DNA of 64,000 bases from Cryptomeria japonica (Eukaryota > Streptophyta > Pinopsida > Cupressales > Cupressaceae): positions 139,970,849 to 140,034,848 of the forward strand of contig NC_081410.1 in the NCBI RefSeq assembly GCF_030272615.1, written 5' to 3'. Under the pieces are notes generated by a model. That model searched no databases. It saw only the letters and a list, made by a program, of their open reading frames with translations, and was not told the origin of the DNA. A program made the position numbers and the translations under genes. The first letter of the stretch is position 1; each line of letters begins with the position of its first letter. This document shows, in pieces, positions 33,801 through 45,700 of the stretch.

Positions 33801-34193
33801 GATATTGACAAGGAAATTAGCATAGCACAAAAAGAAATAAATGATATAGCTGACAATATCATTGGTTCATCAAAACCCATATCAGTTATAGAACAGGAGA
33901 TAGCTAGATTTGAGGAGAAACTTGAGAAATTAGAGAAGAAAAAGGAAAGTATAAAATACAAGGCTAAAGAACTCAAATGTAGGCTAGGTCTGAAACTAGA
34001 CATCCTCATCTCCTTAAGAAAAGAGATTTCAGAGGCTCTTGTTCTAGAACTTAAGACACCAGAAGAGAAAATGCACATACTCACTAGTACCATCCAAAGG
34101 ACATAAGCAGCATTGAAGGATAGTGAGAGGTTCATTAACAGCTTGAATTTTGCATTAGTAGATCTATATCAAATTGTAACCCACCGGTTATAG
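30801..34193 (+). pseudogene. N2 ORF2: giant accessory protein of unknown function
   Basis: From ATG (MASSSTPKF) to TAG at 34191, about 1,130 codons. N-terminal ~500 residues look globular: FFWLDSIHKITKEVVRAVTG near 31170 and DICEWLKDELIDNLKKLKG near 31460 followed by NLLVCLLLY. Then a basic low-complexity stretch (RKRKPSPVSSP near 32160), a P/T/E-rich region with TQTNLPEV, and a coiled coil (about 33640-34000). Frameshifts occur near 31035, 31290-31440 and 32200; TAG at 33486 replaces the glutamine kept in N1. The region from about 32750 aligns with N1. It occupies the place of pol but shows no polymerase, protease or integrase motif. Confidence 0.75.
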
Positions 34194-34438
34194 GGATCCC
34201 AACATGAACTACACTCAATTGACATTAATTGACAACCTTTGTCATTGATTCCAAAGGGGGAGTAGTAGGATGAGAAAAATTATTGACAGAAGAGATCATC
34301 TTCTCAGGGGGAGCACACAGTTTTGGAGTAGACAATTTTGGAGCACACAGTTTTGGCAAAAAATTTTGGACAACACATTTTTGGATACAATTTTGACTTT
34401 TTCTCATGAGTGTTGCCATCAATGCCAAAGGGGGAGAT
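34194..34438 (+). other. N2 3' untranslated stretch with two polypurine tracts
   Basis: AAAGGGGGAG at 34253-34262 and 34427-34436; the second abuts the LTR. Between them a TTTTGGA-containing phrase is repeated three to four times (about 34319-34386). Confidence 0.75.
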
Positions 34439-34503
34439 TGTTGGAAAATGAACACTCCAATGAGAAATTGTAGGTGATTGAAGGTATTGTCATTGATGGC
34501 AAC
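34412..34503 (+). promoter_or_regulatory. Inverted repeat straddling the polypurine tract and LTR start
   Basis: GTTGCCATCAATG (34412-34424) and CATTGATGGCAAC (34491-34503) are perfect 13-bp complements. The 66-nt loop contains the polypurine tract and the first bases of U3. N1 and Copia A keep the same arrangement with one mismatch each. Confidence 0.7.
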
Positions 34504-35185
34504 CTTACAATCCTATGGCACCGACACAAGCACCGACAACGACAAAGATGATTATCGGCACCCCAGCCAACAGGATTTTATTTTGTATTTAATTGTAAAA
34601 TCTTTTTGTAAGCCGACAAGGCGAATTGTAATAAGACTCATATAAGTATGAGATCTTGTAGATCATTTATGTATGATAAGTATGGAATGTAATAGGCAGA
34701 TGCGAACATGCGAATAATAAGCCAGATTTTAGAATAAGGTTTATGGAAGTTGTATGAGCTTAAACCGATATTGAACCTAGCATAGAAGATGTTGAACCGA
34801 AGTAGTACATGATATTGGATTTGCATAATCCATTTTTGTAAGTCAGTGAGACTTCCCTTTTTGTAATTAATCAGTGAGCTTTAAGCAGTTGGCCTTCCTG
34901 CATGTGTAGGCCCCTATAGTAAGTAATATTCATTTATTGGCTAGTGAGTGAATATTGTGGGTCACAAATCCCACCGAGGTTTTTCCCACACCAGTTTTCC
35001 TCATTAAAAATATTGTGTTATGGTGTGCTTTCTATGTTGTGGTTATTGATCTTATTTACTGCATTATTTCTGGTTTACCGATACACTATTTTAGAATGCA
35101 ATTTGTTTAATAAGTTAAGAAAATATGTTAACCGGTAAGATGTTGATTCACCCCCCCCCTCTCAGTATCTTTGGGAATCCTAACA
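34439..35185 (+). repeat. N2 3' LTR (747 bp)
   Basis: TGTTGG ... CCTAACA, TATAAG at 34641-34646, a run of 9 C at 35151-35159. Followed by the duplicated TTCTT. Confidence 0.9.
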
Positions 35186-35190
35186 TTCTT

Positions 35191-36741
35191 ACTGGTATCC
35201 TTTCTTACAATGAATGTCATCTTCTCTCCACCTTCATTTGAAGAGGTGAACTATATCTCCTTATTGGATGTGTCTTTTCTATTTGAACTTTGACCTTCTT
35301 CAAATCCTAAGCCATCGATATCTTTGGATTGCTTTTGTTTGCTCAACATCTTGTCTAAAGATTTCATGCTTCCTTCATATTTGCTTCTCACTTTTATTTC
35401 TTCCTTACTCTCTTCAAGCTCCTTTATGAGATTCACTATTTTTGCTTCTAGATCTTGATGCTACTTTTCCTTCTTCATCAGATCAAAGGATGTAACTTCA
35501 CATATCCTCTTGGCTTCTTCCAACTGCAGTTTTAAGTCAAATATAACTTGATTGGACTCATCCAGGGATTGCTTCAAGAAACCTTGTTCATCTACTGCAA
35601 CAAGCTTGAACTTATTGAGTTCTCTTCTTGTTTTACTCAACTCCTCAAGAGAACTTACAAGCTCACCTTCTAGATCCACTTTAGCCTTAATGTCTTCTTC
35701 TTCTTCATCTTCACCAATTGGTTCATCAAGTGCCATAAAGAGATTAAATTCTCTATCATTCTCATGGTAGACATCTTCTGATGCACTTTCTTCATCTGTG
35801 GCATCATCCTCAATAGTATATAGGTTGTTCTATTTCTTGTAGCCTCTTCTTCCTTGCTGGTAGACATTTATTTTTTTGTCTTTACTAGCAAATTTGCTAA
35901 AGCCTCTTGACTCATCTCCACCAGTTTCATTATAAGGACATTTTGCAGCAAAGTGTCCAACTTTCCCACAATTGAAATATTTGGGTGGTAACTTTCCTTT
36001 GTACTTGTCGGATCCTCTTTTGAGATTTCTGACAAATTTTGCTACCTCTACATCAGAGTCTTCACTCGATCCTTTATAAACAACCACTTCTTTTCCCTTC
36101 TTGATGGAGTTGAATACTGCCTCTTTCCTTGAGGATGTATCACCGGTTGTTCTCATTTCATAGGTTGTTAGTGAGCCAAATAGCTCATCATTGTAAATAT
36201 CTTCAGATCCTTGGCTTCTTCTATGGTAGAAACCTTTGTATCATACTTAGGTGTGAGAGACCTAAGTACCTTCTTGACAAGAATCTCATTTGCAATTTCT
36301 TCTCCAAGTCCTTTGATGGTATTCACAGTTTCATCAAATCTGTGAAGTTAGTCTGTGATCTTTTCTTCATCCTTCATCTTGATGCCTTCAAGTTTGCCCC
36401 TTAGTGCTTGAAGCTTGGCCTCTTTGAATTTTGGGTCTTCTTCAAATAACCTCTGCATTGTATCCCATCTCCTTGGCAGATACACAGTGCATGACCTTGA
36501 AAAACTTATTATCAGATAACCCACTCAAGATAGCATATTTAGCCTTAGCATTGTTCTCATACTCCTTCTTGGCATCTGAATCAATGGGAGGAACACTAGG
36601 GATAGTACACCCATTCTTGATAGACATCCACACATCAAAACCAAGGGAGGAAATATAGGTCTCCATTCTTCTACTCCAAAAGGCATAGTTAGACCCATCA
36701 AATTTGGGAGCTTTTGAGGAGGTAGACTCATTTCTTGTCAT
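35191..36741 (-). pseudogene. Copia B gag, N-terminal part
   Basis: On the minus strand from ATG at 36741: a capsid-type UBN2 domain begins APKFDGSNYAFWSRRMETYI, followed by a frame-broken helix region, a zinc knuckle (NCGKVGHFAAKC near 35950, first Cys replaced), and a long acidic coiled coil (35251-35736) rich in E/L/K. The segment ends at the N2 insertion; three more knuckles follow at 27961-28556. Gag with a knuckle, a coiled coil and then a second cluster of knuckles is longer than a standard Copia gag. Frameshifts and stops are present. Confidence 0.82.
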
Positions 36742-36790
36742 TGTTTTCTAAGACCAGAATCTACCCAAGATTTAAACAACCGATAACCTA

Positions 36791-36803
36791 TGCTCTAATA
36801 CCA
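36791..36803 (-). other. Copia B primer binding site
   Basis: On the minus strand TGGTATTAGAGCA, an initiator-Met type site with one change from TGGTATCAGAGCA, 2 bp from the LTR end. Confidence 0.8.
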
Positions 36804-36805
36804 AT

Positions 36806-38387
36806 TGTTGAACACAAAACAACACTGAGAGGGGGGTGAATCAGTGGTTCCTAAGTTCTTTTGTTTTTTTAAACCAAAAGAATACTGGTTATTATCCTAA
36901 GCACTAAATAGTCAAACTAGTAAGATAAAAGTGTATACCAAAATAGACAAACACACAAATACAACCCACAACACCAGATGTACGAGGAAAACCCGATATG
37001 GGAAAAACCTCAGTGAGAAATTCTATTGGAGACTACTGCTCCAATCCAACCTCACAAGTGAAATAATGAATTACAAAGATTTAGGGCACCAACCCAAGGA
37101 GCATCAACCTCTGCACCAAGCTCCAACTTGGTGAAGTATATTGAAATACAATTTTGATACACTTATAGCTTCTGGTTGAAAACGAGTCTTGCAACTCTTG
37201 ATCAAATAGGTTTATGTCGATTAATAGTCTTCTCTTCTTCTCTCTCAGCCTCACACCACACTCGGTCACACTTGGATGCCTTCTTGACCAATCACACCTC
37301 ACTTGTTAGCTCAACTATCAGACCTGCAATAGTTTACTGGTACTCTATCTATGTCGGTTAAACCCTCTTACCAGTTTGCCTGCTAACTCACTCTACAAAT
37401 TTATTAAAAAAATTTCTAAGGAAGATGATCCTTCTCTATGCTCAAGCTCTCTTCACACTCCTTCTTCACATCAAGCATCACTTATTTCTGTCTCAAGCTC
37501 ACATATTTATAATCTACGATTCCTGCCAAAAATTGCATTCAAACAATGTCGTGTTAGGTTTTTCCTTCTTCAACTCGATCCAAATCTGATTTTATTCGAT
37601 CTTCTTTTCTAGGGATATGATCTTCATGACATCGATCAATACCAGCAAAGCTTCACATTCCAAAGTGCATTTTCTAAATCTAGAGGTCATCACCATGCTT
37701 TTCTACTTTTCTCTATCATACGTCATTAATGGCTTGGTTGTTTCCTTTAGCAAATGGGTATGAAGATCAAATCTTCTTGTAGGATTAGTTCAGTCGCTTC
37801 CTAGCTTGCCTTCCTCAAGCCACAATCCTTTGGTATCCTCCATGACTTGTGGGTTCTTCATAAAATTTGATCCACTTTCTGACTTGTTACGTTGATGCAC
37901 ACTTCATCGACCTATGCAATATCACCACCTAGCATCTAGTTGTCATATTTGTCGACATCCACCTCTGCTTGGATTTTTATGTCAGTTTGACATCCTTTGT
38001 TGACCAAGGTTGACTACCAGCATAGTTCACCTTACCGGTATAGCCAAAAAACATACACATCCTCTTGATAATTCATCATGCCTTATAGTATGTCTTCATG
38101 CCATCCTCTCTGCTCTTCTCATGGGATGTTGTTGTGATTCTTTTAGCATTCTGCCTCTTCACCACAAACAACCAACCTTCATCCCGGTTTGTGCCTTACC
38201 GATAAGCTTGATAATCAGTAGATGACATAATTCATGTGTATCAGTAGCCTTTCTTCTGTCTACTCGCTCACATGTGTATTGCCATCATAAGTCTTTCTCT
38301 TCTTATACCAGTCAACACTTATTACTTATCAATGACCTTGACAAACCAGTTGACATCAATGACAACTTATTGCCAATAATGCCAATA
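36806..38387 (-). repeat. Copia B 5' LTR (~1.58 kb)
   Basis: Minus orientation: the end (GTTCAACA) lies at 36806 next to the primer site, and the start reads TATTGGCATTATTGG at 38387, probably a mutated TGTTGG. A G run at 36831-36836 (C run on the element strand) before TCTCAGTG and a TTGTCATTGATGTCAA block near 38350-38366 match the A, N and S1 LTRs. The outer boundary is set by these similarities only. Confidence 0.68.
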
Positions 38388-39886
38388 GTTTGTTCTCAGT
38401 ATGTTATGACTATTTTTGTATCATTGTGAAGCCTTAATGATGTTGTATTATGTTCCTTGGATGTTTTTTTACCCTATGGTTATGGTCCATGGTTGGGAGA
38501 GTGGGATCTTGCATGTGTGGACCATGGTCTTGAGAATTAGGCCTCTAGGAGGGGGTCTAGACTTGTTGCAACCACATGAAGAGTTTTCTTGTAATTTCAA
38601 GTGATAATATTAATAATTAATTAGTGGATCTGGGTAGCTAGGAATTCACTAGAATAAGATAATAATTGATCTTGGTGCCCCACCTCATTTCCCTTGAGCG
38701 TTTCTTTGGATGAGCTTGGGAAGACTATTGGAGCGGTAAACCTATCTTCCTTGAATGGCTCCAAGGTTGAGAAGGTTCCACATGTCTATCAGGGTGAGGC
38801 TTGGACCTTTCTTTTGTGAGGATATCATGTGATGACACTCTTCCCTACATGTGTCCATTATCCATATTCCTCTATTGTTGTTATCTATGCCTCTGAGGGT
38901 TTATTGTTTTATGTTTCGGTCATGTGTTGTGAATTGATCTTTGATTCTTGATGTTGTCATGTGGATGTCATGTTGAATCCCTTGGTAGTTAGGTGTCAGC
39001 CTAGGTATTGAGTGTGAGTTGGAACCCCATGTAATCTCCTAGCATGGGGGGTGGTTCCTTTTTCATTCCACATGGTTGGGTGGTTGAATTCCTTCTTCCA
39101 TTGGGATATTCTTCATGGATGCCAGTTTGCATAGATTGGAGTCTTGGATTATTCATTAAATGGATATTCTCTTAGAGTTGATTTCTATGTATTTGGAATG
39201 AGGAAACATTGTATCATGATGATTTGTATATATAAAAGAGATTATATATCTTTATGTATTTGTAAATCAACTTGAACTAGTATATGTCGTAGTGGATTAG
39301 GAGAAGTATTCATTTATCATTTTTGATGTATTGGATATTCATTATGTAATAACAATTTATGAGTTCTATGTGAAAAGGAAGTGCTAGCATATATGTATTT
39401 GTGTTGCAATTAAATTCGTGAAATGGAATTGTAATATGTGATCTTATGAAATTTATATTAGAAAGAGTAATATTGTTGTTATAAACCTCATTTAAAGTAA
39501 ATAGGAGTAATATAGATGAAATGGAAATATAGACCTAAGATGCATTTATGATAAATGAAAGTATGAGTAATAGGAAATATTTGGTTGGTGTTTATAAAAT
39601 GAACCTAGAAAATTATAACATAAAAAGGTTATGTGTATGTGTCATTGTTTATCCTAGTATAATGAAAAGTAAATGATTAGTTGGAAGTTAAAATATGATG
39701 TTCTAGATGGATTGTGATGTGAAAGTTTATATGTCAAGTAGTAACTTTGAGATACCCTAGGGAATAGATATAATTGTAAGAGTTAAATTGGCAATATATA
39801 AATGTTTAGATTATTTAATTCCACTTGCATCATATGTTCTATGGTTATGTGAATGTTGATTTATATGATATTGTAAATATTCAATG
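38388..39886. other. Unassigned AT-rich stretch
   Basis: No gene or element boundary recognised over 1.5 kb. It is AT-rich, with small GT-rich phrases (38450-39100) that look like degraded LTR or intergenic DNA. No long frame on either strand. Confidence 0.4.
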
Positions 39887-40781
39887 TGATGCAGGAGCAT
39901 CCCCGATTCATAGCAATCTTGCATCAACCAAAAACATTTTCTTTTTTGTTTTGTTTTTTGTTTGCAGTTTCAATTTTCCTTTCTGTGTGTCCCGATTTTG
40001 GCTCACTCATTCCTATGGAGTTGGATTCTACTTGAAGACTTGATCATATTTCTTTCTTTCAAACTGCATCAAATTTGGATCACTTTTCAGAAATATATCG
40101 CTATCGGTTTCCTTTGATAGTCTCTTGTTATCGGTTGCCTGAGACCTATTCTAGTGATCTATCGAAACCCATTCCAAAGCTTGTGGATCCTTGGACGTTG
40201 ATCTTGATGTTTCTTGGTGTGTGGCCGACCTTCTACATTTCATCCTTTGGATTTTCTAGAGGAATCTCTTGGTGGAGGCTGACCTTGTTCATTTTGCACG
40301 TTAGGTCTTGTTCTTCAGGTTTTGATCCTTTTTGGGCCGACCAGATCCTTTGGATCGATATATATATTTGTAATCATGCTTTAGAATGTAATCAATCAGG
40401 AATCCAGGAGTATTAGATAGATAGACTGTGCCTAGAAGATAGATTTTTCGATTCAAGGTCTCGGTGTGACCTATTCTACCAAGCCTATGTCCCGATATGT
40501 TGTAACCCACTTGTTATCGGTTGGATGTAATCAACTTTCATGCAATAAAATATCTCTTATGCATTTCCTCCATCATATCTATGTGTTTCCATTGTTTTTA
40601 CTCTTCCTCACCAGTTTGGACTTATCTCCTCGAGGTCTCTCCTCGCCAGTGACTGCACCACAATGTTGTATTAATGAATGATTAGTAATAGCATACAAGT
40701 AATGGATGTTTTAAAAAAAATTATCTCTATTTTCTAGTGGATTTTAGATTGTTTCTCTAGGGTATTTTGGCGGGCATTACA
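39887..40781 (+). repeat. Probable solo or truncated Gypsy LTR
   Basis: It starts TGATGCAGGAGCATCCC...GCATCAACC, matching the start of the chromovirus M LTR, contains an AT-rich TATATATATTTG near 40358 and AATAAAAT near 40546, and ends GGCATTACA. No matching 5-bp duplication is visible, so it is either truncated or diverged. The frames inside (for example 40075-40416) show no known domain. Confidence 0.45.
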
Positions 40782-40860
40782 ACAACAATAGAACAAGTGA
40801 AAATAACTATGTTGATATCAATGACAACCAGTAGCCAATACAACATTCTCCTTCATCAAT
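40782..40860 (-). repeat. Fragment of a Copia-type LTR start
   Basis: On the minus strand it reads a purine-rich GATGAAGGAGAA followed by TGTTGTATTGGC and GGTTGTCATTGATATCAAC, the arrangement of polypurine tract plus U3 start in the A/B/N/S1 LTRs. Only ~80 bp is left. Confidence 0.4.
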
Positions 40861-41721
40861 GACAAAACTCCAACAAGTTGTCATCTTGGACCATCCTTAT
40901 AGGACATTCTACATTGAGAGGGGGCTTCATGGTCTCTCTTCATTTATTTATTTATTTTTCGGGGGGGGTGGGGGGGGATTTTTCCTCACATTAGGTTTTT
41001 TCATTCTTATTCATAATTGAGAGCTTTGTGTTTCTTTGTCTCGTTTGGAGTGAAGTTTTGTCCCACTAGGTTTTCTCCTTTTCTCTATTTGTGATATATT
41101 GCATTTCATTTGTACATGGGTACCTAAAATGGCCTATTTGTCAATACCCATCTTGCATTGTTGTCTTTTGTGTACATTCTTGTAAATTGCACTTAAGGGG
41201 GGGTGTTGGTGTAATTAAGGCATTTTACCCTGGTTTTTTTTTTCCTAGGTCCTAATTACACTTTACTTAAGCTTACTTAGGGAAATGCATAGGAGTGGTT
41301 GGAGAATTTACACTCTATGTGGTGTCTCCAACTTTAGTGCCTCTATCACATTATCATATCTACCTTTCATGGTTACACTTTTCCATGTCTAGTTGGTGAT
41401 CCATCTTTAGTGGTGTTGTCATGTGATAACTTTTCCACTTTAGTTGGGATAATAGGTTGTCACTTTTTTGTCTCATATCATAAGATTACAAAACTTTTCA
41501 TAATCTTATGCACTCCTATGTTTTCACCTTGGCTTTACAACCAAGGGGTCTCCTATGTAAATATTCATTCATTGCATATTGTATGGAATCCATTTGATTC
41601 TATTCTATTGCATCACTGATAGAAATACAATTTGTTCGTGACACAATCTTTCTCTCGTGTTTATGTGCTTTCTATTTGGTCTCTAGATCTTTGGTGGCTA
41701 CCTTCATAGCCAATTCTTACA
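40861..41721 (+). repeat. 3' end of another LTR retrotransposon with its LTR
   Basis: A G-rich and T-rich non-coding stretch (40861-41195, including TTTATTTATTTATTT and two G runs near 40960) leads to the polypurine run AAGGGGGGG (41195-41203) and an LTR at 41204-41721, TGTTGGTGTAATTAAGG ... TTCTTACA, 518 bp. No coding domain is left upstream. Confidence 0.6.
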
Positions 41722-42518
41722 ATAATAAACATCTTAGTTGGCTAGAAGTTTCATATAGGCTTGGATAAAACATGATATTTAGATCAATAATTTTATTCAC
41801 AAGGGATAATTTAAGTTAGAAGATCCTTTAGTGTGGAAGTCAAAGTCCCAACCTTTTAGGTAGATCATTTAACTACATATTAACTAAGAGACATATTAGA
41901 GAACCACCTATGCATGATATGTTAAACTAAACAAGAAATATAACCCATACCTAGACCCCCTAATTTTTTTATTAGCCCAACACTATTTTTTCTAAATTCA
42001 GTTTAGCCCATTTATATAAGTCTCATCTTGTATGTACATCTCTAAGAATAAATATCATAATACATTGTTTCCATTCGACAACCACACTGAATATCTAGAG
42101 ATCTTGTTTGAGAAATTGACCTTAATTGTTTTCTCCCAAATCAAGTCATTTATGGTTGGCTATCTAAACATTCAATATAGATCCTATAAGGGTTTTCTAG
42201 ATACATCACTATAAATATCTATAAAAAAAGATCCAAAGGGTTGGGGATTGGGTTTAGATTGGTTATTGAGAGTGGGGAGGATGGGCAAATGTAAATGTTG
42301 TGTAGCTAGTTAGGGTTAAAGAAAGAGGGAGCATCAACAAAAGTGTAAGGAGCATTAACATTGAGATTCGGATTCACATAATACATGACCTTAGAGTTAA
42401 AGATTAGGGTTGGTCATGTCTCTATCCCCATATGATGAGCTACTAAGAATTCATGCATGGATTTAATTTCATGATTAAGGCATCTTGATTATTGATATGT
42501 TGTTTCAAAAAAGTTCGG
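41722..42518. other. Intergenic stretch without features
   Basis: About 800 bp of AT-rich sequence between two LTRs. I see no frame, promoter or repeat. Confidence 0.4.
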
Positions 42519-44382
42519 TGTAGTCACATATGGAGGGTCCAGATAGGACTATCCACCTGTGCAACATAGAGTAAAAAATAGTAAAAATCAAATGAAAAAA
42601 ATTCAGCAAATAATAAGATCATTATATTCATCACTAGCAACATTGTTTACATCATATGCCTTCTTATGTTGAATGATAATAGGTTTGTAGGCCTGTAGGA
42701 AGGCTTTGCAAGTGATACAATGGGTGCATTGGCCTAATCACAATCCCCCAAACTAGTAGATTGAATCTAATTATCAAAATTACTATCTAATTACTTCATT
42801 ATTCTTTAAATGATTACAAAATGATCTTATATATGGTTGTCTAGCTTTGACAAAAAATTGTGTTGGCCTCATAGGTCTCTACCCAAGAATGATTAAATGT
42901 GTAGGATGGCCACAAATATAAGATGATATTTTTTGGAAGATGAAAACGTGTTTAAGAACATAGGAAAGGGTTTCCCTAGGGCCCAAATGCCTCAAGTGAT
43001 GTTCCAAGTAGATCCACATGCCACAAGGAAGGTCTACAAGTGGGATGTCCCAACTAATATAGAATGCTCCAATGGAGAAAATTAATGAACTTCTGGGTGA
43101 GATAACTTAGCGATGATGAATGTATATCATAAGCTTTATAGATATGATGTAGATGATCTCATGTAGGGTGTAAATCTTGTTAGGTTCTGGAGACAACTAA
43201 GGGGGGGGGGGGTGAATCAGTTGTCTAATAAATTCAAACCAAAAACTAATTAACCAACTTGATACTTAATACCGGTAAACCAGTTAAGCATGCCAGTAGA
43301 CAGTGTTAACAGTAAACTATTATACCGATAAGGATTAATGCATGAAACATAAACATAAAGTCATCCACAACATATAACACCAATATTTGTACATGGAAAC
43401 CTTGTAAGGGGAAAAACCACGGTGGGAAACCTTACCCACAATTAGATGATACTACTGCAGATAGTAAGTGTACATAAATGGGGTCTACACATGCAGAAAG
43501 GCCAACAGCCTAGAGCTCACTGCTCAAACACAAAATGGGAGTCACACTGACTACAATTGGATGGTTAAATCCAATAAGAATGTACTACACTAAATAGCAT
43601 CTTCATATGCTAGATTCAGTACCGGTGTAATGCTGATATGCTTCTACAAAAACCTAGCTTCACCTTCAAATGATGTCTTTGTGTATACCTCTCCTTAATC
43701 TTGCATATACCTTCACTCAATTATTTTTTTGCATTCCACACTTGATCTTACAAATAAGATCTTACATTTATACCATACCCTAAGACCAATTTTAGTAGGT
43801 CAGCTCTACAAGATATTACAATAAAAACATTTTACATACAATATAATATCCAATGCAATAACTGATTAAATATGTCGGCTTAATGCATTTACATCAATAA
43901 TAAATCATCTCCATATCATGCCATGTTGATCTAGAAAAGATAAACTTGCCGATGTAACCCTACATAACCCTGGACCTATTTATCAGTAAAAGCAAATATG
44001 CAAATATGAATATACCAATGATTAATTTCTTCAAAACAAAGTGTCCACATGATTTCTTCGACATTACAAAGTGTCTTCCATATCATTCCAGGTACCAGTG
44101 AACATTGTATCCTATCGGTGAACCATATACCAGTAACTGTGCAATAGTTTCTTGTCGGTGAATGTTGTTGGATCTCCAAAGTGCTTGTTTTTAGTAGGTG
44201 TTGACATCAATGACAAAACCATACCAAAATATCAACAAATCTATATTTGTAAGGCAAGAGGAGAAAGATGTGGTGGAATATAGAAGAAAGTGTTAATATA
44301 GGTACAAACTACAATACATGAAAAGAAATTTCTTTTGGTTGACATGTGAGATTTATCTACAACCAAGGATGCTCCTACATTA
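42519..44382 (-). repeat. M 3' LTR, split by S1
   Basis: Parts 42519-43177 and 44238-44382 align with 49150-49924. The outer base (plus strand) starts TGTAGTCACATATGGAGGG; the inner end reads CTCCTACATTA where the other LTR has CTCCTGCATCA. S1 lies between, flanked by AATCT. Confidence 0.82.
43178..44237 (-). repeat. S1: solo Copia-type LTR (1060 bp)
   Basis: Flanked by perfect 5-bp repeats AATCT (43173-43177 and 44238-44242). On the plus strand it begins TGTTAGG and ends CAACA; on its own strand it starts TGTTGATATTTTGG, has TTGTCATTGATGTCAACACC at 44201-44220, and ends with GATTCA plus a run of 12 C (43201-43212) and CTAACA. These are the A/B/N LTR hallmarks. No internal sequence remains, so it arose by LTR-LTR recombination. 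Confidence 0.85.
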
Positions 44383-45700
44383 GACACATGGGATTGGAAA
44401 GAAAGTGAGCCCTCTCACTTTGTAGGAGCTAAAGGAAAACTAATGTGGTCTACCTCAGCCTGAGAAATCCATGTGGAATCTTCTATTGGTCTTCGCTTCC
44501 ACTTCACCAAATACTCTTGATACTGCTTTTTCCTAGTGCTTTTCCTAACTCCAGTATCCAAGATCTACTCAATCTCCTCTGGTGGTTGATTTGGTAACTA
44601 CTCTTTCAATCAAACTTAACTAGCACTGCCAACTACTTTTCCTTTGTGATACTCATAGATCTCTGCAATATTGAAAATAGGTGATATGTCAAGTGTTTCT
44701 AGTAACTCCACTTCATATGCATTTCCTGAGTCAAACTTCTTAAGGATCATACATAGTCCATACTCATCTTCAACTTATTGTATGTGCCTATTGGGAATAT
44801 TTCCTTTCAAAGATATATCATGACTTCATCCCTAACAACAAACTCCTTATGTCTCCTCTTCTCATTTGCAGGCTCCTTATATTTACTGTTCATATCCTCC
44901 AAATGCTTTTGAAACTATTCATGCATTGTCTCCATGTATCTTGCAAATTCTTCTACTTTTGTACTCCTCTTATTCTTCATATTAATGTATCTAAGTTCCA
45001 TAACTTCTCTAGGATGTACTCTAGTCACAATCAATGGTGTCTTCCTTGTACTCCGATTTACTAAATTGTTATATGCAAAATCTACTTGCGATAGAACTAT
45101 ATCCCAATTTCCTACTTCATCTCCTACTAAACACCTTAACAAGTTACCCAAACTTATATTTACTACTTGTCTATTCTTCAGCCTGTGGGTGATATGTTGA
45201 ACTGAATTTGAGGCATGACTTCATCTTCTTCCCTAATGTTCCTCCAAAAATATCCAATGAACTTTGTATCCTAGTCTAAAATTATGATTTTCAATAATCA
45301 ATGCAATTTGACAATCTCTTTTAGAAATAGGTCTATAACATGCATTGCAACATTGGTCTTGCAAGGAATCAAATGTTTCATTTTAGAAAATTTGTCCACT
45401 ACCAATATTGAATCATGTCCTCTTTGTGTCCTTGGTAACCCCAATATGGAATCCATGTTGATGTCTTCTCAAGGTCTTTCCAATACTGTCAAAAGTTTGT
45501 ATAATCCCATATTTTGACTACTTCCCTTTGCAACATGACAATATCTACAACTTTGAACATACTTCTAGATATCCATATACATTTGTGGTCAAAACTAGTG
45601 TTCACTCACCAAAGCAACTATTTTGTCAACACCAAAGTTTCCTACTAACCCCCCACTATGTTTCCCCTTGATCAAATTCTCTCATAAAACTCCTCGGAAT
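44383..45700 (-). pseudogene. M integrase and chromodomain
   Basis: On the minus strand: [16 protein letters not shown] and [12 protein letters not shown] near 45430-45330 mark the first aspartate of the DDE core; WDIVLSQVDFAYNN near 45100 and RKTPLIV near 45045 mark the end of the core. Near 44580-44470 the translation has EYLVKWKRRPIEDSTW preceded by ILDTGVRKSTRKKQY, a chromodomain with its aromatic cage region. Chromodomains guide insertion to marked chromatin. A TAG just before ILDTG stands where glutamine is expected. Many frameshifts. Confidence 0.82.

Larger units (their letters stand above)
28557..35190 (+). mobile_element. N2: non-autonomous LTR element with gag and a giant ORF
   Basis: LTRs at 28562-29315 and 34439-35185 enclose primer site, a gag-derived ORF, a ~1,130-codon ORF of unknown function and a polypurine tract. 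The 5-bp duplication TTCTT is perfect at 28557-28561 and 35186-35190. There is no protease, RT or integrase, so it must borrow them; the initiator-Met primer site, LTR ends and polypurine tract match Copia A and B, which makes a Copia-type helper likely (inference). The category resembles TR-GAG/LARD elements but the second ORF is not part of that definition. LTRs differ by roughly 7% in the first 200 bases by eye. Confidence 0.9.
26207..38387 (-). mobile_element. Copia B, host of A and N2
   Basis: A minus-strand Ty1/Copia element reading from its 5' LTR (36806-38387) leftwards through primer site, gag, protease, integrase and the start of RT, where Copia A cuts it at about 26207. The remaining RT, RNase H and 3' LTR must lie left of the window. 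N2 (28562-35185) interrupts its gag. It is the oldest layer of the left half. Confidence 0.87.

Noticed and set aside
38388-39886. Solo LTR from TGTTGTATTATG (38427) to the GGCATTACA near 40781
   Set aside because: Flanks do not duplicate and an LTR start of another family lies at 39887.
40075-40416. 113-codon plus-strand frame
   Set aside because: Lies in an LTR-like repeat, no motif, no related copy in the window to test it.
41204-41721. Complete element with a second LTR at 39887-40781
   Set aside because: The two LTRs are unrelated in sequence and no coding interior lies between them.
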